Source: Agapetus fuscipes (lineage: Eukaryota; Arthropoda; Insecta; Trichoptera; Glossosomatidae). Taken from it: a stretch of 64,000 bases of DNA. The DNA lies in contig OX637339.1 of the NCBI GenBank assembly GCA_951799405.1, forward strand, positions 11,594,001 through 11,658,000. The letters are read 5' to 3'. Made by a program: the position numbers and the translations under genes. Of the stretch, positions 1 to 12,500 are shown piece after piece (position 1 is the first letter of the stretch; every line of letters starts with the position of its first letter). The notes beneath the pieces are model-generated. The model worked only from the letters and a program-made list of their open reading frames with translations. It was not told the DNA's origin and did not search any database.

Positions 1-227
1 CTTGGTCGTCGCTGTAGAAAGCGCCAATTCTCAAGCAAGACCCAGTTGTTGTAAGGTTGGATGGACCTTTCAGTGACCGGTCTTTGGTAAAGGTGTATGA
101 ATTTTTCAACTCAGCGAAGAGCACATTCGAAATATAAATGGTATATTTTTTGTGCTCCGCCGGGATCCGAATCCACAACCTTCCATTTACGAGTCCGAAG
201 TGTTACCACTGGACTACGGACCGGTCC
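1..227 (-). repeat. tRNA-derived SINE, family A, truncated by window edge
   Basis: Read on the minus strand, this begins with a tRNA-like head. It has a box A-like TAGTCCAGTGG and a box B-like GGATTCGGATCCC, followed by CGGCGGAGCACAAAAAATAT and a long unrelated tail. The same head-plus-tail unit recurs at 17441, 17825, 34335, 37051, 47566 and 62055. The element runs off the left edge, so its 3' end is not seen. Family name A is mine. Confidence 0.7.
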
Positions 228-239
228 AAGGGTTTTCAT

Positions 240-955
240 GGTTCCAAATTATTTTCAATGTTTCTTTTTCTGCAAAAAAATTTAGAATTTCATGTGAAGT
301 TCTCCTCGATCCTCGAGAAAGGGTTCCTTCCTTGGCAATGTAGTCAAGCAAGTCAACCAAACATTGATAATAATGTAAGTTCTCCTGTAACGATTCATCT
401 AACATCCAAAAGTGCAATTAATCTTGAAAGTTAATCATAATTGTAAATATAACTTAAAAATGCCATGTGACAACATAACCAAGACATGTCACGTGACAAC
501 ATAACCTCAAACAAGAAGCAAAGCAGAGCCACAACAAGGAGTTTGCTGGAGCTGAGGTCAAGGCCTGCTCCCCACACAGATGTACCACTTAGTGAGCAGT
601 CTGTGTGAGAGGTTGTTGTGGCTTGTGTATATTTATCCGTGATGTTATTGTTGGTTGTTGTTGTTTGCTTGGCAGACTCTGCTCCTCTGTTGTTGTTGTG
701 TCAGCTATTTATATGGCATGTTATCACTAGCGGAGTACATGCAGCAGACTGTAGCTCACTCACTCACTCATGGCTAAATAAAGAACAGACACTGCTAGTA
801 CTTTAAATGGGAACAATTAATGGAAAAACAATCAATTTACAAAGACAGCACGGCCTGGCGCCAGGAGGATAATATAAACCTCATTCTGTACCTACTTCAA
901 TATCAAACAGGACTTTATTCCACAGTGAAGTCAAAAAGATGAACAGCATTATTAA
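240..955. other. No gene seen
   Basis: AT-rich sequence with a short duplicated phrase (tgacaacataacc near 467 and 497). I see no spliced coding signal and no repeat with clear ends. Confidence 0.4.
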
Positions 956-959
956 TGAA

Positions 960-1150
960 TAGTTAATACAAAGCATCATCCTTGATTTATAGGTTCATAT
1001 AAGGCTGACCATCCATTCTGTAGTTCACTTTGCCAACGTCACCCCTGTTTCGAGAAAGGGCAGCATGGATTGCAAAGTTTATGTTCATTTTAGATTTGAA
1101 TTTTTATTTTGTAAGTGCACATGCAGCATGTGTAAGCAGGCCTTAAGTGA
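960..1150 (-). repeat. Family D interspersed repeat, diverged copy
   Basis: Matches the about 240-bp family D unit in reverse: a 'ggctgaccatcc' head, then 'ttcactttgccaacgtcacc', then 'gtttatgttcattt' and 'gtgcacatgcagcatgtgtaa'. Better copies lie at 5565-5815, 24450-24690 and 57050-57265. Confidence 0.6.
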
Positions 1151-1515
1151 AGGCATATTTCCTGTGATTGCCCATGAGGACAAAGGATATTAGACAAAGA
1201 AAATTGGTGCTCTGCTAGGAATTCAACAAAGAAGCTTCTGAATCTGAGTCTATAGCGTTAACCACAACACTATACGGACCAGTCATTATCTATGATCATA
1301 GAGAGTCCTTGTGGTGCGACACTAACAGCATAGGCTCTTACTTGGTATGCATCTTTCTTAGGACCAATCAGTTTAGCTTGATATGAGAAGTAATAAACAT
1401 TTAATAAAATTTATCAACAAAAAAACAGTGCCATGAAGCTCAAGGCTTGTAGGTACTGTCTGTTTCTGCTACTGCTTGTATCTATAACTGCCTGTATCTG
1501 TTTCTGTTATATTTG

Positions 1516-1669
1516 TGATGGGATGGCTTGCAGTTTAGCGGATGTTAAAGAAAACACATGTCACTTGTAGAGTGGTTTGACAGACAGTAATATATTTGTG
1601 CTACCAACCATACAATGTTATATAATAGGTAGTTGCCAACATGGCTGTGACAGGAGTGTCATTCTAACA
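1516..1669 (-). repeat. 3' LTR of the 1516-3571 copia element
   Basis: Nearly or fully identical to 3418-3571 by eye. Bounded outside by the ATTTG target duplication and inside by the polypurine tract. Confidence 0.93.
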
Positions 1670-2089
1670 CCCCCACTCACTCCTGATACCCTGCCATCTA
1701 GGTTGTATCAGCTGTTACATTTTACCATTTCAAAAAACAAAAAATACACATGCATATGGAAACATTTGGATCAATAATTTGACATAAAAAATATTAATTT
1801 CAAATAAGAGTAATACATGGTTAACATAAGTGCACAATTCTAAAAACATGAAAACCATTAAGAACATAGTAGGATGATGTTTTAAAGTATAAACACATAT
1901 TTCAATTTAAACAGACATTACCTACTACAGTTGCATGGACAAAAAATAGTTTCAATAGTTATATGATTCAAGTAGAGAACAAAAAATGTATGAAGTACAA
2001 TGATAAATGAGATTCAAGCATTAATTAATAACTCACACTTAGTAATTATAGACAGTATTTGCAGGCACACAAAGATAATAGTATCATAT

Positions 2090-2362
2090 TCACACATTGT
2101 CGTTGAGACACTTGTTCATCCCAAGCTTACTCATTAGTGATTTCATCTTGTCGGCTGACAGTGGCTTTGTGAGCAAATCGGCCTCGAGCTCTTCAGTCTT
2201 CTTGTATATTAACTCGACTGCGTTGTGTTTCACTGCATCTCTTATAAAATGTTCTCTGATATTTATATGCTTTGATTTTCTGGACACAATTGGATTCTTT
2301 ATTAGCTGTTGTGCGGCTTGACTGTCGTTATAGATTTTCAGTATTCCATGATCAATTCCCAT
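2090..2362 (-). pseudogene. Copia RNase H C-terminal remnant
   Basis: About 90 codons in another frame, just past the deletion point. Copia RNase H hallmarks are NDSQAAQQLIKN, then SRKSKHINIREHFIRDAV, then ADLLTKPLS. This is the usual C-terminal end of copia Pol. No RT or integrase lies between it and the protease frame. Confidence 0.9.
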
Positions 2363-3332
2363 GTCCTTGTTTAACTGATGATATTTTACCGTCGATTTTT
2401 ACATCGATCTCGACGGTGCCTCTTGCTAAGGCTTTGGTTGTTCCACCATCAGCAAGACTTAGGGTTCCGCTGGTTTCATCCTTACTTGTGAACAGTGTGA
2501 TCTCCTTGCACATATGTGAAGTGGCGCCACTGTCCAGGCACCAGTCCCCCAACTCCGTCATCAAGTTAGTCTCCTCTATGATGATAGCAGCTTGTTTTTT
2601 CTTGCGGCATTCGGCCGCTTTGTGGCCCGTTTTGTGGCAAAAGTGGCATTTGAACGCAAAAGGCTCTGCACTTTTTTCCTGGAGCTGTGGTCTTCTACTG
2701 GGATAGTGTGTTTTCTTCTTGGCGTAGAATGCGCCTTCTGTTCTTTCTTGTCTCTTTCCCCGTGCTTCATTTTCCTCCAAAATTTTGATTCTGAGCGCGT
2801 CCGGGGTTGGGAGTTCGTCACGTGATTCGATTGCACACCTGAAGTTCTCAAATCTCTCTGGGAGGCTATACAATAGCATTATCGCCAGGAGATCACCGTT
2901 TATTTCTATGCCCATTTCAGATAGTTTGTCAACGTTTTCAAAAAACTTATCCACGTGGTCGCGCACATTTTCGCCGTCTTTCATTTTCGCCAAAGTCAGC
3001 TTTTTCAGGAGCGTGGCCTTCCTTGCTGGTCCGCTCGAATGATAAACTGACTCCAGTTTCAACCAGGTCTCTCGGGCGGTGGAGCATCCTTTGATGTGTT
3101 TCAGCTCCGCAGGGCTGATCAGCAGGATAATGTCTGATCTAGCTCTTGCATCCGCCAAAATCCACTTTTTTGATGCCTCTGCTTCAACCGGTTTTTGGGA
3201 GAGACCGGTGACGTGATCCCACGCCTCATTTCTGATGAGGAGCGCCTCCATATGAATCCGCCACGTGTCATAATTGTGACATGCGAGCGGTTCGATCGCA
3301 GCAATGTTTGTGCGAATGGTTCTTGGCTCCAT
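2352..3332 (-). pseudogene. Copia Gag-protease open frame, truncated
   Basis: A 326-codon frame starting MEPRTIRTN. It has a copia-type Gag region (UBN2-like) over about residues 1-210. A CCHC zinc knuckle, CHFCHKTGHKAAEC, follows near residue 230, then the aspartic protease motif WCLDSGATSHMC near residue 263. Shortly after, a deletion junction shifts the frame and the protein stops within a few codons (..VKQGHGN). The pol part that should follow is missing. Gag and protease could still be made, so it might be a parasite of full-length relatives. It is not a host gene. Confidence 0.9.
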
Positions 3333-3417
3333 TTTTCGTTTTTTTCAGGCAAATAACGGCGGTGACTGCTTTCAATGTTTTCTCAGCTATTTCTTGGGTT
3401 ATTCTGGGCCCATAACC

Positions 3418-3571
3418 TGATGGGATGGCTTGCAGTTTAGCGGATGTTAAAGAAAACACATGTCACTTGTAGAGTGGTTTGACAGACAGTAATATATTTG
3501 TGCTACCAACCATACAATGTTATATAATAGGTAGTTGCCAACATGGCTGTGACAGGAGTGTCATTCTAACA
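3418..3571 (-). repeat. 5' LTR of the 1516-3571 copia element
   Basis: 154 bp, the partner of 1516-1669. It is followed internally (minus strand) by the initiator-tRNA-Met half primer-binding site. Confidence 0.93.
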
Positions 3572-3576
3572 ATTTG

Positions 3577-4195
3577 CTTCACTACTTGTATCTGTTACTG
3601 CCTGTATCTGACAGCATTTGTCTCTGCTACTGCCTGTATCTGATACAGCTGCTGTTACATGCGGTAACCTTATTTGCTATCCCAAGTCTCCACTGCTGAC
3701 GTCACCAATATTTGAAGACCAAAATAAACTCCTTTATCAAATAAAGTATTGACATTTGTCATCTTAACATGTCAACATGTCAGAGGGAATGCTATTTCAT
3801 GTTTACTGCAGCATTGTAGGCTATGTAGGTACATATTGACTGGTTTATTCAGTGAGAACTGTTATCATGAGAGTCCTACCTCAAGAGCTCTCTATGAACT
3901 TGGTTGTAGCAACAGAGCACTAAGTCAACAACACATTGGCATTAGGTGCAGAGAACTGGGAGAATTCATGCAACCAGTGTTGATAAGTTTTGAATTTTTG
4001 AAGCGAAATTCAATTTAGAAACAAATTTTTTCGTAACCAGAAATAGGTATTGGCATAATAATTACTTATTTTTAATGTATTTATGTCTGTATGTATGTAT
4101 GTATATATGCCCGGTCCAATTTAGACCAATATGTGTAGTGTGTGTGTATGTATGTGTCTGCATCGTGTTGTGATATTGTTGTCTGATTGTGTTGT
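3577..4195. other. Intergenic stretch upstream of the peptide gene
   Basis: Contains a degenerate 'ctgcctgtatctg' repeat (3599-3650), continuous with the same theme at 1450-1500. That pair was split by the copia insertion. From about 4090 a TATG/TGTG microsatellite leads to the peptide start. No clear TATA box was found. Confidence 0.4.
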
Positions 4196-4199
4196 GTTG

Positions 4200-4927
4200 A
4201 TGCAGGTGTGTGTGTGTCTGCTGGTGCTGCTGCTGTGCTGGTGCTGCCAGGTGTGTGAGGCGCGCCCCTCCTGGACCATGCCCGCCATCTCCTTCATCAA
4301 GAAGTTCCATGAAGAGTCTCACTGCGACCTAGATGTAAGGAAACCACAACTGTCTACTCATACTCATGCGTATGGCACAAGGCTCTGGAACACTGCACCA
4401 GTGACAGGAATGTCCCCACCCACTCTTTAAAAAACATCTTACCTATGCATTATTACGCATTTAATGCAGGGACTTACTGCCCACAGAAGACTAGATTCTT
4501 TTTCATATGAAAAATCTTGACGATACTGCATTTTGAGTTGAAAACACAAAAATCATTTCAGCAACTCATGTGAGTAACTTAGTTTTGATCCTTTTTTTTT
4601 GTACATAGAACCTAGGTGATCGAGGAGAATAAACGCAATGTTTTAGACTTCGAGTAGATAAAATTGCTTATTGTAAAATCTAAGCCATGAGAAAAGCCCT
4701 TATAAACTGTTTGTTTTTATCAAAATAACAATCAGGTTACAGTCGAAGCATTCTCTTTCACATTTGGAATGATATGTTGTGTGTTTTTGTTACAGAGTGA
4801 GCTGATGGAACTGTGCCAGAGATGTGCCAAGGCCACGAAGTCCAACAATGCCTACCCCATGTGCTGCGCTGACCAGGACAACGCTGTCAACTGGTGCAAG
4901 GACTATGTTTACTTTGGGATACAGTAG
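4200..4927 (+). CDS. Small secreted six-cysteine peptide precursor, two exons
   Basis: Exon 1 is 4200-4334 (45 codons), ending CTAGAT|GTAAGG. Exon 2 is 4796-4927 (43 codons plus TAG), starting after TTTTTGTTACAG. Phase is 0, giving an 88-residue product. The start codon fits a signal peptide: MQVCVCLLVLLLCWCCQVCEA, with likely cleavage near residue 21. The mature part of about 67 residues has six cysteines (42, 52, 55, 68, 69, 79) spaced C-x9-C-x2-C-x12-CC-x9-C and ends DYVYFGIQ. Six cysteines suggest three disulfides and an extracellular role such as a hormone-like factor or defence peptide. I do not recognise the family. In-frame sequence runs 23 codons upstream to another ATG, which would spoil the signal peptide. 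A polyadenylation signal AATAAA sits at 5324-5329. Confidence 0.75.
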
Positions 4928-5330
4928 CTCCCCTGCTCCTGGAACTCTCATCTACCGACACGACCACCAACCACACATGACTGCCTAGTGAAGCCTGAAC
5001 AATCTACAATATTGATTTTGTGAACACTCGAAAAGTGAAACATTTTTCCAAATCAATGTGAAACAAGGTGCCTGTGTTCCACGCTGAAAACATTCTGGAA
5101 AAAAACCCCTCCAGACTGATGTGCACGTTGAATTATATTTAAAATTGCTCTCTATCCACAATTCTTATGTTTGTCTTAGTCAATATTATGAACTGCTCTT
5201 TCTGTTAAATGTCATTTTATTTTGACCAGCATTTATTTGCACCTGCAAACTTAATATGTTTTACATTTCAGTTTAATTGACAATTTTGAGACATTAGTTT
5301 TTATTTCAATCCCTTACATTCGCAATAAAC
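4928..5330 (+). other. Probable 3' UTR of the peptide gene
   Basis: Runs from the TAG stop to an AATAAA hexamer at 5324-5329. There is no other coding signal. The end is inferred from the hexamer only. Confidence 0.45.
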
Positions 5331-5564
5331 AAGAACTAAGTACTTAAATAGCTTGACGGCAGTCATTTATATCTCCAAACATTTGACATTATGACAATTG
5401 TGAGTGAATATTCAGTAAGTTCCCTTCAACTCTTGTGACAATGACGGCTGCATGCACTCCAAGACACAATTACACTACAAAACACACAACCTAACCTAAC
5501 ACACACACACACACACATCTACATACATACACATCATAGGGAAGTGAAACTACTCCTCTATAAT

Positions 5565-5815
5565 CTATCTATAATCTAAGTTGCAAGGATATATTCATTT
5601 AAAGCTCTCAGATGTATGCCCACAAACAAACACGTGTAGTTCGCGCTTACAAATGCTGATTGTGTACTAACAAATAAAATCCAAACTCAAATGAACATAA
5701 CGTAATAAATGTAACTCCTGCCGACATTCCCTGAAACAGGGGTGACATTGGCAAAGTGAACCATTTTTTACAGTATGGGTGGTCAGCCTCATACCAACCT
5801 ATAAGTCAAGGAACC
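5565..5815 (+). repeat. Family D interspersed repeat, near full length
   Basis: Order of landmarks: 'ataatctaagttgcaagg', 'gcccacaaacaaacacgtg', 'agttcgcgcttacaaatgc', 'gaacataacg', 'ccctgaaacaggggtgac', 'attggcaaagtgaacc', 'ggtcagcctcataccaac', 'aagtcaaggaacc'. At least 14 full or partial copies lie in this window on both strands. No obvious tRNA promoter, coding capacity or terminal inverted repeat was seen. Confidence 0.75.
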
Positions 5816-8800
5816 TCGCTGTAACAAATAGGCAACACTACCTAATTAATGCACATACACATAAACCATAGCAACACTAAATGATGACAAGTGCACTAAA
5901 ACACTACAGAACACAGCCTAACTGACACAAAGGAACTCCACTCACCAGGGTTACTAATGGGTGGAAATCAAACACACAGAGACACCTACACACCATAGAG
6001 AAGTCAAGCTACTTCTCCCTACAGGCAACACTACCTAACACATGCTAACATACCATACCAACACAATGATGACAATAGACCTATTTTAATGATGATACCG
6101 GATGCAATAGGAAATAATTTCTGGAAATACTTCTGAATGTAAGGTCCTGATCTGCTGCACTGCTTTATAAGTGATCATCTTTTAATCATTGTCGACAATT
6201 ATTACTTAGACCACTTTATTTACCAGCACAAACAAAAAATGCTTGTCGATCTGTAATCCAGCACATTTGTTAATATAAAATGCCGGATTACCTACATAGC
6301 AGAACGGCTATTTTAGACAACGCTGGACTGTCAGGCAAATCTGATTTTAAAGCTCTTACTCTATGTTGTAACTTTCATGGCTCAAATATCTTCATATTAT
6401 GCTCTGAATAATTGCTATTAAACTAACATTTTTTTATTACCAAGAAAAGTGTTAGTGGTAAGTAATGATAAAACATTGAGAATTCATCTGAAGTTTTTAA
6501 TGGTCCCAACATATAACTTAAGTTGTACGTTTCTCATCTTATTGACTCATCAGTTAACCTGATACTTTTATTTTGCTCACCATTTTTCTTTGATCAAGCA
6601 AGAATCAACCATCTTCCATTAAAATAAAACTGATTGAATGATGAAAACTGTAACCAATAATGTCTGTGTTTGAAGTTGATGTTCTGATAACCCGGCTGGT
6701 AAAGCAACAACTCCTAAAGATTAGAATGTATCATTTAGCTTTATCAAATGCTAACATTTTACCTACAAAAACTAGTTTTTTCAAAAGTTACTCTTCCACC
6801 AGTCTGATTCTCATACCATCGTTCATTTTGTTGAGAACTGTCAAATGAAAGGTTCTCAGCTACTTAATAAGTTTATTGTTAGTTTTTCTGTATTTGGAAT
6901 GTATGCGTGTGTGATAGAGGGTATTAAGTAGTTGACTGACGTTTGTTTTTTTTTATAAATTTTATCACATTTTGTCTTGTTTGAAAGTCTGAATATTCCT
7001 GATTCCTATTTGAAGTCTATTTCCTGCGTTGGTCCAGATTTTCACAATGTTTAGTGTAGTAAGTGTACTAGATCAGCCATTGTTACCACAAGAGATGAGT
7101 GCTGGATGTGTTATGTGTTATGTGTAATGTTGTGTGTATAGTAGTGTGTGTGCACGGCTCAGTGGAGCTGTTATTAATTTATTGTTAACTGACGGTCTAA
7201 CGTTCCTCCTCTTGTATACTTATTATAATGTTTGTTCCTGTTTGTGTTAGTTGCTCCCACACACCACACAGCGTAACAACCAGCCACGACAAGTGGCAAA
7301 CAAAACGAGAGGTGTAGCATGTGCTTCACCAAGGTGCTGCTTCTTAAATTACAAATTTGCAATTAAAATTACCCGAAAAATACTTGGTTACTCCTTTATT
7401 CAATGTTCACCGGTTTCTTCAGAAAATAGCAAAAAAATTGACTAAAAAAATGACAAAAAAATTTCAAAGTCAACCGTGTTAATAAAAAGTATCAATTTTT
7501 TATGTAAATACTCTATTATGATCAAAATGAGAATCATCTGTTTACTCTCTCTCATCTGTTTACCATTTGTTGGTCAATAACCTACTAAAAGAAGAAGAAA
7601 AATATAAATGCTAAATCCCTTGTTTGTCGTCTGGTGTGTGTGGACTTTCTAGATTAAGATTTGTATTATAAACATTGTACAGATGATAGCATGTAGTAAC
7701 ATCCATCTCATGTTCCTTCATGCATGGAGTTAACACTTTAAATTTCAATTTCCTAACACAGTTCCTTCTTCAAACTTTATGATATCACATACTCCTGATA
7801 CTTTACATAATATGTAATCCGGAATATAAATGAAATTGTGAACTTTACTGTTTATAATTAGATTCTAGTATATTTTAGCTTTCTCAGACTGTATTTGAGA
7901 TAAAATATTCTTTATTTTACCATGAATTATATTGTTTCTACTATGCATGTAAGGTTTATAGCAGCTACTAAAAGTGTCATGTTGAAATTTGAGGTTATAA
8001 TCCTAGTCAATGCAGCTCCATGCTCTCAAACAAACTGTGTCGATCAGATCTTCAAGATTCTGACAAAAAGAGCCCTCACATCAACACAACCACATTCCTT
8101 ATTCCTAGAAGAGTTCCTATTACTTATATTGTGTTGATATGTACCTTACCCTCCCACATTAGCAGTTCTTAAAATGGGATGATGCAGCCATAATAATAAA
8201 AAGTTCTGTTCCTTTGCCACTTTCATAACAAATTATTTTACGTTACAAAAATTATGTTTACTTCATAAAATGATTGGCTTTCAATGTATTTAAAAAATCA
8301 CTGTTCAAACTTCTTTTATCGACTTTAATAATTCCATGATTGTTTTTAAAGTGTTTCGAGGCTGCCACGGCATTTCTATGAACAGATTGTAAATGGCTGC
8401 TGATGATACTACTTGCTAACATCTGTCTGGCAGTGATTGCCAACTATTATTTTGTTCCCCATATTATTATATGCTTGCTAACTATTGTAAGTCGATGCAA
8501 CTCTATATGAATTGTTTGCATTTATAAGTCATTGTGTTGTGTGGCTGTCATGGCGTCTCATATCACTCGTGTCCTCTTCTTCCTATTTTACTTATTTGTA
8601 GTCCATTTTTACTTTTTTTCTTTTCCCCAAATATTTTATCTGTAAAACCAAAAAAAAATGTAAAAAAATATATCTTTTGTACAGGATAATATGGCTGTGA
8701 CATAAACCTACTAAAATATTCATTTATTAAAATAAACAAATATTCCATAAAGCATTGAATAAGTGTGGTTTTATTTGAGGACAAGCAGTCATCATTAAAT
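5816..8800. other. Long stretch without a recognisable gene
   Basis: AT-rich. 5820-6080 has short repeated phrases ('acactacctaa', 'caacac', 'gatgacaa') like a degraded repeat. The open frames are short, start in low-complexity sequence and resemble nothing I know. No splice-supported coding was found. Confidence 0.4.
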
Positions 8801-8802
8801 AG

Positions 8803-8876
8803 TAATAAAGGAGTAAGTCAAGGATCACACCTCGGCCCAGTGCTGATGATCTTTAGTTTTATTCCTCTTCCTGATA
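8803..8876 (+). pseudogene. LINE reverse-transcriptase scrap
   Basis: Reading GVSQGSHLGPVLMIF over about 8809-8855 matches the GVPQGSxLGPLLF block of non-LTR reverse transcriptases. The flanks are not coding, so this is a short decayed fragment. Confidence 0.6.
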
Positions 8877-9509
8877 AAAAAAGCCCCATTAAAAAATAAC
8901 AAGAAACTTACTTGATGTGCTAGCAATAAAGACTTCAAAACCACTTTGAGAAATACACTGGTTTGTATGGATTCTGTGCCCCTGATATAAAATATTAAGT
9001 ACATAGACTTACCTTGATCGCTTAAATCTAAAAATAATATAAAAACCAAATAAGGTTCTAGGAGTGCTGTCGTATTTTCCATACATTTTTGATTTACGCA
9101 ATTGAGGTGAGTTTATGCAATGTTTTATACTCGGGTCAAACAAAATAATTGATCAGAAGTTCTCACAAAACAAACCTGGAAATGCCCCTAAACAACCAGT
9201 GTTGAGCATTACAGACCGATTTAAAGTTGTCTTTTTTGAAAAAAAAATATAATAAAAGAGAAATAATTTGTATTTCCATCTATTTGTAGGAACTTATAGG
9301 TACAAAATCAGAACATAAATTACAAAATGGTGTAGTACTTCAAATATCTCTGTTCTGGCATTGTGTCATCTTCATGTAAACAATCATCAGACATTTCGAA
9401 AACTGAAATAGTGAGAGCTTGTATTCTCATGGGCCAGTTGATTGGCAGTAAAGGGTGTCCCTCAGGGCTCCCTGCTAGACCCCATGTCTTGTATCATCTT
9501 CATCATGAT

Positions 9510-12500
9510 CTAGTGTTCCCTGTAGTAGTGTGGTGCTAGTTCCTGCGGCCAGTCCCTGTTGATGACGGTGATGTTCCTCATGTATGTGTTCCCTCCGGCT
9601 CCAGCACTCACACTCACAAACACAACCCTGCAAGGAGACAAACAATAACTTTATTTCCCTTTAAGGTAAGAAAAGTTTTCGGAAATCAGACAAACCGTTA
9701 TGGGAAAACTTACATAATTCTCGACATTTCGTTGGTGATGCAGCCAATGTCTTCAGGAGGCACCCCTCTGCACAACGATTTACCAGTATCTGTGTTCCCA
9801 GCCCAATTTAACCCAGGTCTATTCAAAACCAATATCAGTCTCGACTTCCTTTCAGTGCCTCAAAACAAGGCAACACAACACTATAATTTTATATAGCGCC
9901 ATTTAGTGGCACTAGCCACCCCAAGGGTGCTTAAAAAGACAACACAGCTAGCATCCCTGCTACAAAGGATTAAGACATCAACCACTACACACTTTGCGAT
10001 TCCCTGAAATCTGGGGAGTCTCCCGTACAGGATTCCTACAAATAAATAAGTAAGGCTAGTGAGCATATCTTACCACTGTGGTTGCCTGGTGTGGTAGAGG
10101 CAGCTGTCAGGACTGATGTGAAGTTGCCTGCTAGTGCTGCTGCAGGAGAGCTGCTCGTAGGTTCCCGAGGGGCGCAGGCAGGCGGCAGACATGAACAGCG
10201 AGGCACACACACAGCGACACACACTCTCCACAGAGGCTGGAACACAACACCAACATTACACTACAGCAGTCATTAGGCTGACAAATAGATGCTATATCCA
10301 TTACAATCTACCTCATCATAAACCTTTCTTAGTTAAAAAGAAAACAAATATGCTCCGAGTGTAAAACCTTCGTGTTGTGCTACTGCAAAGCAGTCCTAAG
10401 TGTCCTGATCTGATGCATGATGAATTGAACATCATTATGGCAAAATACCAAACTTGAATCAACGCTTATTAATGCTTTCTGCCAGAACTGTCAGCGACTA
10501 CTAGCAATTTACACATACAGATTAAGATCATTGATGTGGAATGCTCACCAGTGGGTTTCTGCATGGGTATGTTCTTCCCCTTGACCAGGCGGTGCAGGCT
10601 GTCCCTGATGCTGCAGACCTTCTCCAGGGCGGGCTTGAGCAGGCCGCGGGTGCGACACCACTGGGAGAGCTGGGCCTGGGTGCGAACCTGCACACTATGC
10701 TGCGAGTAGCTCACGCACACGTTCAGCAGGGTCAGCAGGTCCCCCTCACACACCTGAAGGGGAAAATGAAACTGGAGTGTGAGGTGATGAGCGTGGACGG
10801 TGAGACATAGTGAAATGAATAAGGTATTGTTACGAACTTATGAGCCCGATAGCGTGGCTTGCTTATGTGTGTGTGTCCACCTCTAGTATAGTCAACTGTG
10901 AGTTTGAATGTATGCATGTGCCCAGGCACGTAGTTGTTGATATGCGTAACTAGAATAGTATGAAACAATACAGAGGCGTGTGGAAAGGTTCACTATAGAA
11001 GGGTTTGGAATATGCGAGAGGCATCCGTTTCGACGCTATATATTTGGACCACAATTGTGTGAGAGACCAGAGTCGATTGAAACATTGAGCCGTGAAGTCG
11101 ATAAGCCAAGAGCTAGAAATCAGTACATTGTAAACCGACATTGTGTAAAATAAATTGCAGTTTGATTAAAAGAACCCAGCTAAAATCATAACAGTATGTA
11201 CAGTGCAGATGAAAAGCCTGAGAAGAATGAACGGAAAAACTTGAAAAGATAGAGTACGGAATGAATAGGTTAAAAAATAATGTAATCTGAAAGAGGATGA
11301 GAGGACAAGAGTAACAGAATTACAGTCATTGGACATATTTACATATTATAATTAACTTTAAAGATCTATTACACTTTTCGGATATTAGATAAACTGTTAT
11401 GGGAGAACTTACATTATTCTCGACTGATAAGATATGGAGTGAGCATGTTTTGAAAACTATAAAGCTTTTGCCTTAGCCGCTTACATTACAGATCAGCCCA
11501 TGATTATAAAATGGTTATTTCAATAATTGCAATACAATTTTATAACATTTTTTACTTCCAGGGCCCCTTCCTAGTTACGCCCATGGATCAGCCACCATTT
11601 TTTTTGGTCCTTACATACTTCCAATCTGTTCACCTAATCTTGAGGCACCTTTGGAGTGAATATGCCAATGAAGTAAGTCAGCTACTTCATCATCTGTATG
11701 CTGTGGTTACCTCGAAGTTGTTCCTCTTCTGTATGCGCGCCTGCAGAGCTTGCTGCGCCCCCTCAGGCCTCAGGTACACGGAGTCCACCTGCAGCGCAGA
11801 CACCAGCCACAGCACCTCCTCGTAGCAACCAAACTTATCTGCAACAAGCAACACTACATCACAAACAGTACATCCCAGCAACCTAACTGTCACGCAAATA
11901 CAGGCACTGCTGCGGTTTCCCAGAAGATTTGATTTTGCGTGGTCTAGTTCTTTCTAGCATTTTTTTTACCTTCGCAACTACGCAACTAAGCTACACATAT
12001 AGAGTAACTTCTTGCCTGCGTTATCCCCGAAAGAGTCGCTGTGGCGCTTCGGGACCTATTAATTTTTACAGGTAAGGGGGCCGGCCTCACACCAACCACT
12101 TTCAGTTGAAGTGGGAGTTTCCCAGCTCCCGGGGGGGCTGGTTCTTATTTCTTGTGAAGGCTGAGTAAACCTTTGCTCCCGGCATGGAATGCAAGCATTC
12201 TACCAATTGAGCTATCGACCTTTTTACGAGCTTGATCGTCGTCGCTACAAAGCGCCAATTCTCAAGCAAGACCCAGTTGCTGTAAGGCTGGATGGACCTT
12301 TGGTGACCGGTAGAGGTGGCCGTTTAAACGAAAAGCAGTTTAAAATAGCTGCTTTTTATTTTAAGCAAACTAAGCGCGCTTACAATTTAAACGAAAAGTC
12401 GTTTTGAAAAATAAGCGTATAAGCTTTTGAAAAATAAGCGTATAAAATTAGCATAAGCAACTTTCGTTTAATTAAGCACACAAAAATGTAGCGCGCTTAT

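Larger units (their letters stand above)
1516..3571 (-). mobile_element. Internally deleted Ty1/copia LTR retrotransposon
   Basis: Two 154-bp LTRs (1516-1669 and 3418-3571) flank an internal region read on the minus strand. In element orientation the LTR starts TGTTAGAATG and ends CCCATCA, with TG/CA termini. A 5-bp target duplication ATTTG lies at 1511-1515 and 3572-3576. Just inside the 5' LTR is GGTTATGGGCCCAG. This is complementary to the anticodon arm of initiator tRNA-Met, the half-tRNA primer site known for copia. A purine-rich tract, GAGTGGGGG, abuts the 3' LTR. Coding remains are Gag, zinc knuckle and protease, then a jump straight to RNase H. Integrase and reverse transcriptase are missing, so the element is non-autonomous. 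Confidence 0.95.

Noticed and set aside
4131..4199. Upstream ATG for the peptide gene
   Set aside because: It would add a microsatellite-coded stretch before the signal peptide; the ATG at 4200 gives a standard one.
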